A stretch of 64,000 nucleotides of DNA, taken from NCBI RefSeq assembly GCF_001187555.1, contig NZ_LFIJ01000002.1, positions 745,920-809,919 of the forward strand, read 5' to 3'. The notes beneath the pieces were generated by a model, which was given only the letters and a program-made list of their open reading frames with translations, did not search any database and had not been told where the DNA came from. The stretch comes from Gilvimarinus polysaccharolyticus (GTDB taxonomy: Bacteria; Pseudomonadota; Gammaproteobacteria; Pseudomonadales; Cellvibrionaceae). Below are positions 36,468 through 46,771 of this stretch, in pieces (position 1 is the stretch's first letter; each line of letters starts with the position of its first letter). The position numbers and the translations under genes are program-made.

Positions 36468-36617
36468 ACGGTACCTCGGGTAGCTGGTAAACGTAACATT
36501 TTAGCAGCTGTCGCTGGCAACAGCACAGGACAATTGCGCTTCGCTGGGGTAACCTCGCAAGCTAAGGCTGTCTTAAGGCCGCCATGCGTACATCGCTGAA
36601 ATAATACGAGATTGTAT

Positions 36618-37871
36618 ATGAGCCTAACAAAAAAAATATTAACAGCCATGCTGCTAGGGATCTCTATTGGGTTGTTGCTGAACCTGTTTAGCGGCCGTGA
36701 GGCGGATAATTGGGTACAGATTTACTTAGTGGATGGGCTGTTTGATACCGTCGGTCAGATCTTTGTTGCATCACTCAAATTACTGGTTGTGCCTTTGGTG
36801 TTTGTCTCTTTGGTGTGCGGAACCGCCAAACTGGGCAATCAGGCGCGTATGGGTGGATTGGCAATTAAGACCATTGGGTTATACCTATTAACGACAGCTA
36901 TCGCTATTACTTTGGCGATTACGGTGGCGAGTTTGTTGGGGCCGGGTTTAGGCTTAAACCTAGAGGCCACAGGCACGTTAAGCATGGATACCGATCTGTC
37001 GTTAAAGCAGACCATTCTTAATATCTTTCCCAGTAATCCAGTGGCGGCTATGGCTCAAGGCAATATGTTGCAGGTCATTGTGTTCTCGGTGCTGTTGGGG
37101 GTGGCAATCGCTAAGACGGGCAAGCAAGGCGAACCGGTGGCGAGCTTTTTTGAGAATCTTAACCATGTGGTGTTGCGCATGATTATGATGCTGGTACAGC
37201 TGGCGCCGTACGGCGTGTTTTGCTTGCTGGCTAAGTTGTTTGCCTCTATGGGCTTTGGGGTATTTCAAGATTTATTGTTTTACTTTTTTACCGTTGCTGG
37301 GGTGTTGGTGCTGCAGTGTTTGCTGGTGTATCCGGCCTTGATCAAATTGCTCTCGGGCCTGAACCCCTTGATATTTTTATGTAAAATGTATCCGGTGATG
37401 GCTTTTGGTTTTTCTACCGCCTCGAGCAACGCGACTCTGCCAGTTACTTTAAGTACCGTCGAGGGCAAGCTGGGGGTCGACAACAAGGTTGCCTCTTTCA
37501 CCCTACCTTTGGGGGCGACTATTAATATGGATGGCACCTCAATTATGCAGGGTGTGGCCACCGTGTTTATTGCTCAGGCTTACGGTATTGATGTGGGCCT
37601 TATGGGTTACTTAATGGTGGTATTAACCGCGACGTTGGCTTCTATTGGCACTGCGGGCGTGCCCGGCGTTGGGATGGTGACCTTGGCGATGGTATTGCAG
37701 CAGGCGGGCTTACCGGTGGAGGAGGGAATTGCTCTGATTATTGGCGTTGATCGCCTGCTGGATATGGTTCGTACGGCGGTGAATATCACCGGCGACGCCG
37801 CCGTGACCACCGTAGTGGCCAAGAGCGAGCAGTTGCTGGACGAAGACTGCTACCGCAGCCGAGCCACGTAA
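36618..37871 (+). CDS. Dicarboxylate/amino-acid:cation symporter (DAACS family)
   Basis: About 417 residues with eight membrane helices and two re-entrant loops. The substrate region is FSTASSNATLPVTLSTVEGK, and GATINMDGTSIMQGVATVFI then ASIGTAGVPGVGMVTLAMVL follow, as in GltP and SstT-type glutamate, aspartate or C4-dicarboxylate carriers. The exact substrate cannot be told. The ATG at 36618 has GAG upstream; the TTG at 36612 was rejected. It is divergent from ubiC. Confidence 0.92.
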   Translation: MSLTKKILTAMLLGISIGLLLNLFSGREADNWVQIYLVDGLFDTVGQIFVASLKLLVVPLVFVSLVCGTAKLGNQARMGGLAIKTIGLYLLTTAIAITLAITVASLLGPGLGLNLEATGTLSMDTDLSLKQTILNIFPSNPVAAMAQGNMLQVIVFSVLLGVAIAKTGKQGEPVASFFENLNHVVLRMIMMLVQLAPYGVFCLLAKLFASMGFGVFQDLLFYFFTVAGVLVLQCLLVYPALIKLLSGLNPLIFLCKMYPVMAFGFSTASSNATLPVTLSTVEGKLGVDNKVASFTLPLGATINMDGTSIMQGVATVFIAQAYGIDVGLMGYLMVVLTATLASIGTAGVPGVGMVTLAMVLQQAGLPVEEGIALIIGVDRLLDMVRTAVNITGDAAVTTVVAKSEQLLDEDCYRSRAT

Positions 37872-37883
37872 GGTAAAAGTTGC

Positions 37884-39311
37884 CTAGCTGTGATTAAGGG
37901 CGCTGGCGATATGTTCTAGATCGTCAGCCGACTCCATTACGTTGGTTACGGTAGCTTCGGCCTTGGCTCGGGTGAGTTGCAGTTCATCAAATAGCGAGTC
38001 GGGTATCCTCACGCATGGACCAGTCCCTATGTTGTGTTGACGCAACAGCATGCGTGCGAGATAAACCAGTTTGGCGTAAACCGCGAATTCACCCTGATAA
38101 TTGGGATTGCTCTGGTGTCGTAGCCCGGCAATAACCTCCTCTGGCATTGACCACAATTCCATTAACTTACTGGCTATTTGATCGCGGCTGACATTGAGCA
38201 AATGGCGTTCGATAGTTTGTGGGGTTACATGCGGATTGGCCTCACTTAAGCGACAAAACTGCGAGTAATACGGTGGAAACACCTCAGCCATTATTAAGGC
38301 GCCAAAATTATGCAAGAGCCCGGTAAGGTAGGCCATACCAAAGCTGGGGCGAGATTCGCGCGGGATGGCAGTGACTAAGCCCTCGATAGTGGCGGCCATA
38401 TAAACCGATTGTTGCCAATAGGGCAGCTCACCATTTGGGCCATCTTTAGGGAGGTGCAAGGTTTTACCCAGTGCCAAGCCAAGAGCCAAGTTGAGCACCA
38501 TATCAAAACCCAGCACACGCACAATAGCGTCGTGGATGGATTTAATTTTTCCCGGCGCGGAATAGTAAGGCGATGCCGCCCAGCTGACGACTTGTGCGGC
38601 TAAGCTAGGATCGGTTTCAACAATTTGTGCTAAATCTGAAATGTCGGCATTAGGGTCGACCCGCAGCTTGATGATGCGTTGTGCAGTATCGGACAGGGGC
38701 GGCAGTTCAAGGGTTTCCTCTAGGCGCTGGCGAATACGCAGTTGAGTAAAGCTGCTTATAGCGCCCTCAATTTGAGCTAGATCATCGGCGCCGCTATCTT
38801 CGGCCTCTAGTGGCGAGAGCGCCACGGATAACTCACAGACCACCGCATCTTTTAGTATTTGTTGAAACTCATTGCTTTGTACGCGAATTAACTGAGTGTC
38901 ATCGCCCGAATCTAATAGCAGGCTGTCGCGCTGTAGTAGTTGCTCATCGACCAGTGTTAATAAACCTGCGACCTGCGGTAGTGCGGGCAGCGATTGAAAT
39001 TGATTGGCCTCGCAAAACTGCTTAAGGGCATCGGGCTCGGCGGCGTGTAGTTCGCGATTTAAATGGCGGTTAACAAGGGTCAAGTCAAGTAGGCGGTCGG
39101 CCCCTAGCACGACTTGAACCCGGCCGATATCGTCTTGCAATAAAATCGACCGTGCGGCGCCTTGTTGGCGAAGATGTTGCTGATGCCAGATAAGTGGGTC
39201 CTCGCCTCCGGGCGTGGCAGAGGCAAGGTCGTAAATGATGTTCTGACTACTGAGCAATGTTTCGACACTCGTGGGTACTGACACTGAAATATCTCCTGGC
39301 GCGATACTCAT
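37884..39311 (-). CDS. HDOD protein with YbaK-like N-terminal domain
   Basis: 475 residues. The first 160 residues read like the YbaK/ProX aminoacyl-tRNA deacylase fold (LSSQNIIYDLASATPGGED, then RSILLQDDIGRVQVVLGADR). A middle linker leads to an HDOD domain at about 200-400 (LPPLSDTAQRIIKLRVDPNA and YLTGLLHNFGALIMAEVFPP). HDOD domains lack the HD catalytic pair and act as signalling modules in c-di-GMP, stress and motility control. The fusion suggests that deacylase-type ligand binding feeds into signalling. Monocistronic and convergent with the symporter (12 bp apart). Confidence 0.88.
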   Translation of the reverse strand: MSIAPGDISVSVPTSVETLLSSQNIIYDLASATPGGEDPLIWHQQHLRQQGAARSILLQDDIGRVQVVLGADRLLDLTLVNRHLNRELHAAEPDALKQFCEANQFQSLPALPQVAGLLTLVDEQLLQRDSLLLDSGDDTQLIRVQSNEFQQILKDAVVCELSVALSPLEAEDSGADDLAQIEGAISSFTQLRIRQRLEETLELPPLSDTAQRIIKLRVDPNADISDLAQIVETDPSLAAQVVSWAASPYYSAPGKIKSIHDAIVRVLGFDMVLNLALGLALGKTLHLPKDGPNGELPYWQQSVYMAATIEGLVTAIPRESRPSFGMAYLTGLLHNFGALIMAEVFPPYYSQFCRLSEANPHVTPQTIERHLLNVSRDQIASKLMELWSMPEEVIAGLRHQSNPNYQGEFAVYAKLVYLARMLLRQHNIGTGPCVRIPDSLFDELQLTRAKAEATVTNVMESADDLEHIASALNHS

Positions 39312-39447
39312 TTAGGCGCGCGCGTAAAATGGAATGGCTTCCTTAATTAACAATATAAAGCCTATTTGAGCTAGCGGCTATGGTTACGTTTAACCTGTGA
39401 TGCAGTTAACACTTTTTGGTGCTGGCACTTTGCGTTTTTACGTCAGC

Positions 39448-41538
39448 CTAAGCGCCCAGATAGCGTTCACGTCCGCCGAGCCAACGCTCGACAATGGCGC
39501 CGGCGCGTGCCGGATCATGCTTAATGATTGACACCCCAGCTTGTCGCACAGCATCCAATAAGTGGCCATCGCGTTGCAAATCGGCCACTTTAAACTCCAT
39601 CTGACCGGTTTGGCGAGTGCCCAGTACTTCGCCTGGGCCGCGCAGCTCTAAATCTTGCTCGGCGATGTAAAAACCATCGTTGCTTTCACGCATGACTTTA
39701 AGGCGCGCTTTGCTGTTGCGTGATAACGGGGTGCCGTACAACAGTACACAGTGGCTCGCCTCGGTACCTCGCCCTACTCGGCCGCGTAATTGGTGCAGCT
39801 GAGACAGCCCCAAGCGCTCGGGGTTTTCAATAATCATTAAGCTGGCATTGGGCACATCGACGCCCACCTCAATCACCGTGGTGGCAACCAGTAAATCCAG
39901 CTCGGCGGATTTAAACGAGCGCATCACCGCTTCTTTTTCCGCCGCTTTTAACCGCCCGTGCACCAAACCAATACGTAAATCGGGCAGTTGCTCTCTCAGG
40001 CTATCGGCCGTTGCCTCGGCCGCTTGAGCCTCAAGTGATTCAGATTCTTCGATCAGTGTGCAGACCCAGTAAGCCTGCCTGCCTGCAGCACAAGCGGCGC
40101 GCACACGCTCAATAATCTGCTCGCGACGTTGGTCTGAGATTACGGCAGTGGTGACAGGGGTGCGCCCCGGTGGTAATTCATCAATGACCGAACAATCTAA
40201 ATCGGCGTAGGCGCTCATGGCCAAGGTGCGAGGAATAGGGGTGGCGGTCATAATCAGCTGGTGTGGGGTAAATTGGCCACGAGCCCCCTTCTCGCTTAAG
40301 GCTAGTCTTTGATGTACGCCAAATCGGTGCTGTTCGTCGATGACGGCTAAGGCTAAGTTGGCAAACACAACCTCTGCCTGAAACAGCGCGTGAGTGCCTA
40401 CCACCACCTGCGCCTCGCCACTGGCGATGGCGGCCAGTTGTTCGCGGCGCGCCTTTTGTCCAAGCTTGCCGGTTAGCCAGCCAAGCTTAATGCCTAAAGG
40501 TTCGAGCCAAGCGGCAAAATTAATGCGGTGTTGCTCGGCCAAAATTTCGGTGGGCGCCATAATAGCCGCCTGCTTCCCGGCCGCCACGGCGGCTAATGCG
40601 GCCAGTGCCGCAACCACCGTTTTACCCGAGCCGACATCTCCCTGAACCAGTCGCAACATAGGTTCGGGGCGGGTTAAATCATGCAGTATGTCAGCGCTTA
40701 CTCTTGCTTGAGCACCGGTCAGTTCAAAGGATAGTTGTGCTTTGAGTTGTTGCTGTAGCTGTTGCCCGGCGTTTAGGCGCGGTGCTTTTTGGCTGCGAAT
40801 ACCCTGACGAAACTGCAACATGCTTAGCTGGTGTGCCAACAATTCTTCAAAAGCTAAGCGCTGCTGAAAGGGGTGAACACCTTCGGCCAGCTGTTGTAAG
40901 TTGACGTCTTTGGGAGGGGTATGCAGCAATGTGAGCGCCTCGGCCAAAGGTATTTGATCAAGACTTTTGCGCACCTGTTCAGGCAGTAGTTCTTCTAGCT
41001 GGTAGCGCGCCAACATGCTCAGCGCTTGTTGCGTCAGAGTGCGCAGGCGTGGCTGGGTCAGGCCATCGGTGGTTGGGTAGTGGGGTGTTAAGCTTTGGGC
41101 CAGTGGTGTGTGGTCGCTGTCATCCAGAAGTTCGTACTCGGGGTGGACCATCTCAAGCCCACTGGCACCGCGGCGCGTCTCGGCAAAACAGCGCAAGCGC
41201 GCACCGCTCACCAAGCGCTGCTTTTGGGCGCCGCTAAAGTGGAAAAATCGTAATGTAAGGGTGCCAGTGCTGTCTTGTACACGGCATAGCAGTGAGCGCC
41301 GCCGCCCGTACACCACATCGGCGGCGCGCACTTCGGCCTCAATAACGGCACTTACGCCGGGCTGTAAACCGCCTATGGCTTGTACTCGGGTGCGGTCAAG
41401 GTAGCGCGATGGTAAATGAAACAGTAATTGTTGTACGGTGCGCACACCCAGCTTGGCGAGCTTTTCGGCCAGCGCTGGGCCTACGCCCGAGAGCGCGGTA
41501 ACCGGTAGGCTCGCTAACGTGTCGGATTGTTCGCTCAC
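39448..41538 (-). CDS. recG: ATP-dependent DNA helicase RecG
   Basis: 696 residues, about the E. coli length. The N-terminal wedge domain starts TALSGVGPALAEKLAKLGVR. Helicase motifs: Walker A GDVGSGKTV, motif II DEQH, motif III TATPIPRTLA, motif VI QLRGRVGRG. RecG drives fork reversal and branch migration. It follows oxyR by 3 bp on the same strand, the arrangement found in pseudomonads. Confidence 0.98.
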   Translation of the reverse strand: MSEQSDTLASLPVTALSGVGPALAEKLAKLGVRTVQQLLFHLPSRYLDRTRVQAIGGLQPGVSAVIEAEVRAADVVYGRRRSLLCRVQDSTGTLTLRFFHFSGAQKQRLVSGARLRCFAETRRGASGLEMVHPEYELLDDSDHTPLAQSLTPHYPTTDGLTQPRLRTLTQQALSMLARYQLEELLPEQVRKSLDQIPLAEALTLLHTPPKDVNLQQLAEGVHPFQQRLAFEELLAHQLSMLQFRQGIRSQKAPRLNAGQQLQQQLKAQLSFELTGAQARVSADILHDLTRPEPMLRLVQGDVGSGKTVVAALAALAAVAAGKQAAIMAPTEILAEQHRINFAAWLEPLGIKLGWLTGKLGQKARREQLAAIASGEAQVVVGTHALFQAEVVFANLALAVIDEQHRFGVHQRLALSEKGARGQFTPHQLIMTATPIPRTLAMSAYADLDCSVIDELPPGRTPVTTAVISDQRREQIIERVRAACAAGRQAYWVCTLIEESESLEAQAAEATADSLREQLPDLRIGLVHGRLKAAEKEAVMRSFKSAELDLLVATTVIEVGVDVPNASLMIIENPERLGLSQLHQLRGRVGRGTEASHCVLLYGTPLSRNSKARLKVMRESNDGFYIAEQDLELRGPGEVLGTRQTGQMEFKVADLQRDGHLLDAVRQAGVSIIKHDPARAGAIVERWLGGRERYLGA

Positions 41539-41541
41539 GAG

Positions 41542-42477
41542 TTAATTGCGCAGGGTAATTAGTGGGTTGTCGTGTTGGCAGCTGCGGATGGCGTTACGCA
41601 GTGCATCGACGGCTTTAAAGCGCGGAAAGCTGGCGCGCCAAGCTAAGGCGACTGTGCGGCTTGGCGCGGGGTCGTTAAAGGGGCGGGTGACCAATACTTC
41701 TTCGCTATAGCGGCTAATGCCGGCTGCCGAGATGGGTAGCACGGTAATTCCGAGTCCCGAGGCAACCATGTGGCGCAAAGTTTCTAATGAGCTGCCCTCG
41801 GCGGCGGTACGTAGACCGCCGCTGTGGGCCTCGACAGATGCTTTAAGGTGCGGGCATGTCTCTAGTACTTGGTCGCGAAAACAGTGGCCTTCGCCTAACA
41901 GTAAGACCTCTTCCGAGTTTAGTATGCTGGGGTCTATTGTGCTGTGTTGGGCCAACGGGTGGTCTTTGCGCATAAGCACGACAAAGGGTTCGTCGTACAG
42001 TGGCTGGGTCACCACATCGGCCTCGGTAAATGGTAGCGCGACGATAATCACATCCAGTTCGCCCTTACGCAATTTAGTGCGCAAGGTGCCGGTGTAGCTT
42101 TCCTCAACATACAGCGGCATTTTGCTTACGTTTTTCTGCAGTTCGGGGATAAAGCTTGGCAACAGGTAGGGCCCAATGGTAAAAATGGCGCCGATACTCA
42201 AAGGGCTGGAGAGTTGATCTTTACCGGCGTTGGCAATGTCTTTAATGGCCGCTGATTGCTCAAGCACTAAATTGGCTTGGGCGACGATTTTTTCGCCCAA
42301 AGGGGTGGCTGATACCCGCGATTTTGAGCGCTCAAACAAGGCGACACCCAACTCCTCTTCTAGTTTTTTAACGGCGATGCTCAAGGTTGGTTGGCTGACA
42401 AAGCAGCGCTCGGCGGCACGGCCAAAATGTTGCTCCTGAGCCAAGGTGACGATATAGCGTAGTTCTGTCAGAGTCAT
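41542..42477 (-). CDS. oxyR: LysR-family peroxide sensor OxyR
   Basis: 311 residues. The N-terminal winged helix is TLTELRYIVTLAQEQHFGRA. The sensor has Cys199 and Cys208 in GEGHCFRDQVLETCPH, exactly the positions of the E. coli redox pair that form a disulfide on peroxide exposure and activate katG/ahpC-type genes. Divergent from the epimerase-like gene, with the start 52 bp from that gene's preferred start, so OxyR could autoregulate there. Confidence 0.97.
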   Translation of the reverse strand: MTLTELRYIVTLAQEQHFGRAAERCFVSQPTLSIAVKKLEEELGVALFERSKSRVSATPLGEKIVAQANLVLEQSAAIKDIANAGKDQLSSPLSIGAIFTIGPYLLPSFIPELQKNVSKMPLYVEESYTGTLRTKLRKGELDVIIVALPFTEADVVTQPLYDEPFVVLMRKDHPLAQHSTIDPSILNSEEVLLLGEGHCFRDQVLETCPHLKASVEAHSGGLRTAAEGSSLETLRHMVASGLGITVLPISAAGISRYSEEVLVTRPFNDPAPSRTVALAWRASFPRFKAVDALRNAIRSCQHDNPLITLRN

Positions 42478-42529
42478 GAGTCAGGTTCCTATTGGGAGCG
42501 ACGGTTTTATTCACAGGTACACTAGCAAA

Positions 42530-43378
42530 ATGCATAGCGAAAAACTATTAATAATCGGTTGTGGTGATTTAGGGCGACGTTTGGCCAGCCAATTGACCGA
42601 CAGTGGTATCGCGATCACGGGGGTGCGCCGGCGTCCACCTGCGACCACCGATAATTTGCAGTACAAGGCGGTAGACGCCACCGATGAACGGGCGATGAGC
42701 TCGCTTGTAGCCGAAGACTTTGATTATATCGTCCTGACGTTAACGCCTGCTGAGCGCAGTGAGGCCGGTTATCATGCCGGTTATGTTCAGCCTTGCGAAA
42801 GTTTAGTGCGCGCATTGGCGAGCGCTCAAGTGCAGCCGCGCAAGGTGCTGTTTGTCTCCAGTACCGCCGTTTATGGCGAAGACCATGGCGAGTGGATTGA
42901 TGAGGCAACGATCCCTCGACCTACACGCTATAACGGCCAGCAAGTGTTGGCCGCCGAGCAAGTGCTGCGTGAAGCTAATTTGCCCCTAAGCGTGCTGCGC
43001 TTATCGGGTATTTATGGGCCGGGACGCAATCGTTTAATCGATAGTGTGCGTCGAGGTGCTGCGGCGCCTAAGCCATCGTGGACTAACCGTATTCACGCTG
43101 ATGATGCGGCGGGGTTTATGGCGTACCTGTTGCGCAAGGTGGCCAAGCCGCAGTCTTTGTATCTGGTAAGCGATAGTGAGCCCGCCCCTTATGCCGAGGT
43201 GGTGGGGTATGTGACTGAATGTTTGGGGGTGGCTTTGCCGCAAACATTAGCGGTGGATGGCATGAACAAACGTATTGATAACCGCCGGTTGTGTACCAGC
43301 GGTTATCAATTGCGTTACCGCGATTATCGCGAGGGTTTTGCCGAGCTATTAGGCGCAACCGATACAATAATTGCTTAG
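42530..43378 (+). CDS. NAD(P)-binding SDR/epimerase-like protein (YeeZ-type)
   Basis: 282 residues. The dinucleotide site is [16 protein letters not shown] near residue 5, with [11 protein letters not shown] and [11 protein letters not shown] further on, typical of extended SDR epimerase-like proteins such as YeeZ. The active Tyr is not in the usual YxxxK context. The ATG at 42530 begins at the Rossmann strand; an upstream frame start at 42476 would overlap oxyR by 2 bp and is rejected. It ends overlapping ridA by 4 bp in converging direction. Confidence 0.82.
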   Translation: MHSEKLLIIGCGDLGRRLASQLTDSGIAITGVRRRPPATTDNLQYKAVDATDERAMSSLVAEDFDYIVLTLTPAERSEAGYHAGYVQPCESLVRALASAQVQPRKVLFVSSTAVYGEDHGEWIDEATIPRPTRYNGQQVLAAEQVLREANLPLSVLRLSGIYGPGRNRLIDSVRRGAAAPKPSWTNRIHADDAAGFMAYLLRKVAKPQSLYLVSDSEPAPYAEVVGYVTECLGVALPQTLAVDGMNKRIDNRRLCTSGYQLRYRDYREGFAELLGATDTIIA

Positions 43379-43764
43379 CCGGCGGTAACCATAATACCAT
43401 CGGCCTCGACTTGAGCGCCCTTGGGTAGCTGGCTAATGCCGATAGCGGCGCGAGCGGGATAAGGTGCGTTGAAGTAGCGCGCCATGACTTCATTCACGAC
43501 GGGAAAGTTATTCAGATCGGTGAGGTAAATATTCAGCTTAACCACATCTTTTAAACTGCCGCCTGCGGCTTCACATACAGCAGCTAGGTTTTTAAAGACC
43601 TGATCGGCCTCGGCTGCGAAGTCACCTTGAACCATTTCCATGGTTTCTGGGATAAGTGGAATTTGGCCAGACAAATACACAGTACCATTGACCTTAATGG
43701 CTTGGGAGTATGTGCCGATCGCCTCTGGTGCCTGATCGGTATGAATAATGGCTTTGTTGGGCAT
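43375..43764 (-). CDS. ridA: RidA family reactive enamine/imine deaminase
   Basis: 129 residues, with [36 protein letters not shown] and [20 protein letters not shown], where the Arg and Glu of the active site lie. RidA hydrolyses 2-aminoacrylate and related enamines. There is a Glu (VEADG) before the last strand as in active members. Monocistronic. Confidence 0.95.
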   Translation of the reverse strand: MPNKAIIHTDQAPEAIGTYSQAIKVNGTVYLSGQIPLIPETMEMVQGDFAAEADQVFKNLAAVCEAAGGSLKDVVKLNIYLTDLNNFPVVNEVMARYFNAPYPARAAIGISQLPKGAQVEADGIMVTAG

Positions 43765-43921
43765 GGTGTTCCTTGCAATGAATAGGGAAAAGCTCGTTAG
43801 TATAAACTGCCTAGTTGCCAGTGGCCAACGGTTGCGCGTCGGGCGCTATCAAGAGGGGAGCCTTGGGGTAAGATGCAGGCAGGCGCGGCACAATTAATAA
43901 TAGGAAAAAGGAAAATCACGC

Positions 43922-46636
43922 ATGGAATTACTGTTGGCTCTGGTTATTGTGGCATTGATTTATCTGTTTTCGCAGGTGAGTCAACTTAATAAAACCGTAA
44001 AATATCTACAACAGCAGTTGCTTGCTCGTGCACGTGATAACACGATTGACGCACCAGCTAATCGCTCTGCCGCTACGGTTAATACAGCGGCGCCTGCCGC
44101 GCCAGAGCAGGATCTAGATTTAGACCCAATAGATTTAGAGCCGAATGAATTGCCCGCGACTCGGCCGATATCCGATTCATGGCGCGAGCCCAAAGCGGCA
44201 GCAATACCGCAAGTGGCCGTTATACGTGAGCAGCTCGCGGTCGATTCCCCCGAGCCTAAACCTGCAGTATTTGTATCAACACCAGCACCAGCAACGCCGT
44301 CATCTCCCGATCTTTTTGATCGTGCTTTAACATGGCTTAAAAACTACTTTACCGAAGGCAATGTGATTGTACGGGTTGGTCTTATTGTATTGTTTTTTGG
44401 TGTGGCTTTTTTACTGCGTTACGCCAATCAAAACAGCATGATATCGGCAGAGTTTAAAATGGCGTCGGTGGCGGCGTTGGGTATCGCCTTACTGTCACTC
44501 GGCTGGTGGTTGCGCAGCAAACGGCTAACCTACGCCTTAATTTTGCAAGGTGGTGGTCTTGGAGTTCTGTATATCACCGTGTTTGCGGCGCTGCGACTGC
44601 TACATTTAATTCCACCGGCAGCTAGTTTTGTTTTGTTGTTAGTAATGGTGGTTATGTCGGCAGCTTTAGCGGTTTTGCAAAACTCTCGATCGCTGGCGGT
44701 AATGGCGATTACCGGTGGCTTTCTCGCGCCTATTCTTAGCGCAAGTGATTCGGGTGATCACATCACCTTATTTAGTTATTACGCATTACTTAATGCCGGT
44801 ATTGTCGCGGTTGCTTGGTTTAAATCGTGGCGGCCACTTAACTTATTAGGCTTTATATTTACCTTTGTGATTGCAAGTGTTTGGGGTGTTTTGCAGTACC
44901 AGCCGAGCCATATGCCCAGTGCCCAGTTTTTTCTAATACTATTTTTTCTCTTTTATGTTCTTATCTCGATCTTGTTTGCGCGTCGCCAGCCACCTAATTT
45001 GAAAGGTTATGTGGATGCCTCTTTGGTGTTTGGTGTGCCTTTGGTGGGATTTGGTTTGCAGGCGGCCATGGTGCATCAATACCAATACGGTTTGGCTTAC
45101 GCGGCATTAATTGTGGGCATTTTTTATAGCGCATTATGTTGGGCTTGTCGGCGCTTTTTCGCTCCAGCTTATCGCATGTTGTCTGAGGCTTATTTGGCCT
45201 TGGCCGTGGTGTTTTTGTCACTGACTGTACCATTTGCTTTAGATGGCGAATGGGTTGCCTCGGTGTGGGCGTTAGAAGGCGCTGCAGTTCTTTGGATAAG
45301 CTTGCGCCAAGGGCGACAGCTGGGGGCGGTGTTTGCGATGGGCTTACAAGCTTTTGCCGGTGTTGGCTTTTTGGCGGCACAAGACGCACGCGATGCTGGC
45401 CCATTATTGCTTAATAGCGTCTTTTTAGGTGGAGTGTTACTGGCGCTGAGTGCAGGCTTTAGCAGTTATTTATTACGTCATTGCGCACAAAGCACATGGA
45501 GAATAATTAAGCAGTTTTCTCTACCGTTTTTACTGTTGGCGTTAAGTTGGTGGTTTATTAACGGCACACTGGAAATAATGCTGCAGCTTGAGTCATATTA
45601 TCGTTTGGTTGTGTTAATGAGTTTTGTTGCTGCATCTTGTGCGTTACTGGCGGTGTTAGAGCTAAAGCTACAATGGCACGAGCTGCGTTACACATCGAAC
45701 GGTTTGTTGCTGTTTATGGTGTTGGTGGCAGCTTGGGGGATGATGCAATTCACGCATCCAGGTGCGCAACTTGGTTATATTGGTTGGCCTATAATTTTTG
45801 TGGTTTACACGATGTTATTGTATTTGCGCGACCATCAACCGTTGCAGGAAATACAGCTAAAGTGGCTGCATATATTGGCTTGGTTGTTGTTTGCTTTATT
45901 GGCAAGTGTAGAATTGCATTGGCTTATGACGACACGCTTAGCATTGTCGCAAGGGTGGCAAGCGGTTGCATTTATGCCGATTAGTGTGACACTTATTTGG
46001 CTGACATTAAAAGTTAAGACTTGGCCTTTTAATGTGCATAAAACGCTGTACTTAAATCATGCGAGTTTTGTGCTAATCGGCTTTATGGCGCTATGGAGTT
46101 TTGAGGTTAGCGCATTTAATCGTGCAAATTTTTCGCCGTTGACGTACCTGCCATTGTTAAACCCGTTAGATCTAACCCAGCTGGCAGTGTTATTAACGGG
46201 TGCTTATTGGTGGCGAGTTTTTTGCCAGCATAATGATTGTACTAAAGTGATTCATTGGGGTTGGGCCGCAATAGCCGGTTTAACCTTTATTTGGTTTAAC
46301 GCGATATTATTGCGCAGTTTGCATCATTGGAGTGGCTTACATTATGAGCTAGACGCTATTGTGGCGTCGGTGTTAGCTCAGGCGGCACTCACTGTATTTT
46401 GGGCGTTAACGGGTTTGTCCGTGATGTTTGTCGCCACCCGTAAGCATTGGCGCAATGCTTGGCTGGCTGCCGCGGCACTATTGTCTGTGGTAGTTGGCAA
46501 GTTATTTTTACTTGATATGCGCGATAGCAATACGCTGGAGACAATTCTCTCGTTTATTGCCGTGGGTATATTGCTGTTGGTGGTGGGTTACTTCTCACCG
46601 CTGCCGCCCAAGGCTAAAAGTGATTTGCCAGCATAG
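43922..46636 (+). CDS. DUF2339 polytopic membrane protein
   Basis: 904 residues. It starts with a short helix and a low-complexity Ala/Pro-rich region (about 35-130), then about 20-24 transmembrane helices to the end; the segment WLKNYFTEGNVIVRVGLIVL at about 138 marks the start of the membrane block and matches the DUF2339 start. The family is of unknown function, widespread in gammaproteobacteria and often linked to envelope. It appears monocistronic and stops before the hairpin at 46680. Confidence 0.92.
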   Translation: MELLLALVIVALIYLFSQVSQLNKTVKYLQQQLLARARDNTIDAPANRSAATVNTAAPAAPEQDLDLDPIDLEPNELPATRPISDSWREPKAAAIPQVAVIREQLAVDSPEPKPAVFVSTPAPATPSSPDLFDRALTWLKNYFTEGNVIVRVGLIVLFFGVAFLLRYANQNSMISAEFKMASVAALGIALLSLGWWLRSKRLTYALILQGGGLGVLYITVFAALRLLHLIPPAASFVLLLVMVVMSAALAVLQNSRSLAVMAITGGFLAPILSASDSGDHITLFSYYALLNAGIVAVAWFKSWRPLNLLGFIFTFVIASVWGVLQYQPSHMPSAQFFLILFFLFYVLISILFARRQPPNLKGYVDASLVFGVPLVGFGLQAAMVHQYQYGLAYAALIVGIFYSALCWACRRFFAPAYRMLSEAYLALAVVFLSLTVPFALDGEWVASVWALEGAAVLWISLRQGRQLGAVFAMGLQAFAGVGFLAAQDARDAGPLLLNSVFLGGVLLALSAGFSSYLLRHCAQSTWRIIKQFSLPFLLLALSWWFINGTLEIMLQLESYYRLVVLMSFVAASCALLAVLELKLQWHELRYTSNGLLLFMVLVAAWGMMQFTHPGAQLGYIGWPIIFVVYTMLLYLRDHQPLQEIQLKWLHILAWLLFALLASVELHWLMTTRLALSQGWQAVAFMPISVTLIWLTLKVKTWPFNVHKTLYLNHASFVLIGFMALWSFEVSAFNRANFSPLTYLPLLNPLDLTQLAVLLTGAYWWRVFCQHNDCTKVIHWGWAAIAGLTFIWFNAILLRSLHHWSGLHYELDAIVASVLAQAALTVFWALTGLSVMFVATRKHWRNAWLAAAALLSVVVGKLFLLDMRDSNTLETILSFIAVGILLLVVGYFSPLPPKAKSDLPA

Positions 46637-46679
46637 CGGGCTAGGGATTAGCTGGTTATTAGTAACCCGTTATAGAATT

Positions 46680-46702
46680 GCTCGGCATTTATGTTGCCGA
46701 GC
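46680..46702 (+). terminator. Short GC-rich hairpin
   Basis: GCTCGGCA pairs with TGCCGAGC (8 bp) around a 7-nt loop, between the DUF2339 stop and the converging response-regulator gene. No T-run follows. Confidence 0.5.
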
Positions 46703-46771
46703 GGTAATGCCCGGATTGTTCTGGAAAATCTCAACAACGCGACCGGTATTGTTGTGCTCGATAACCGACCT

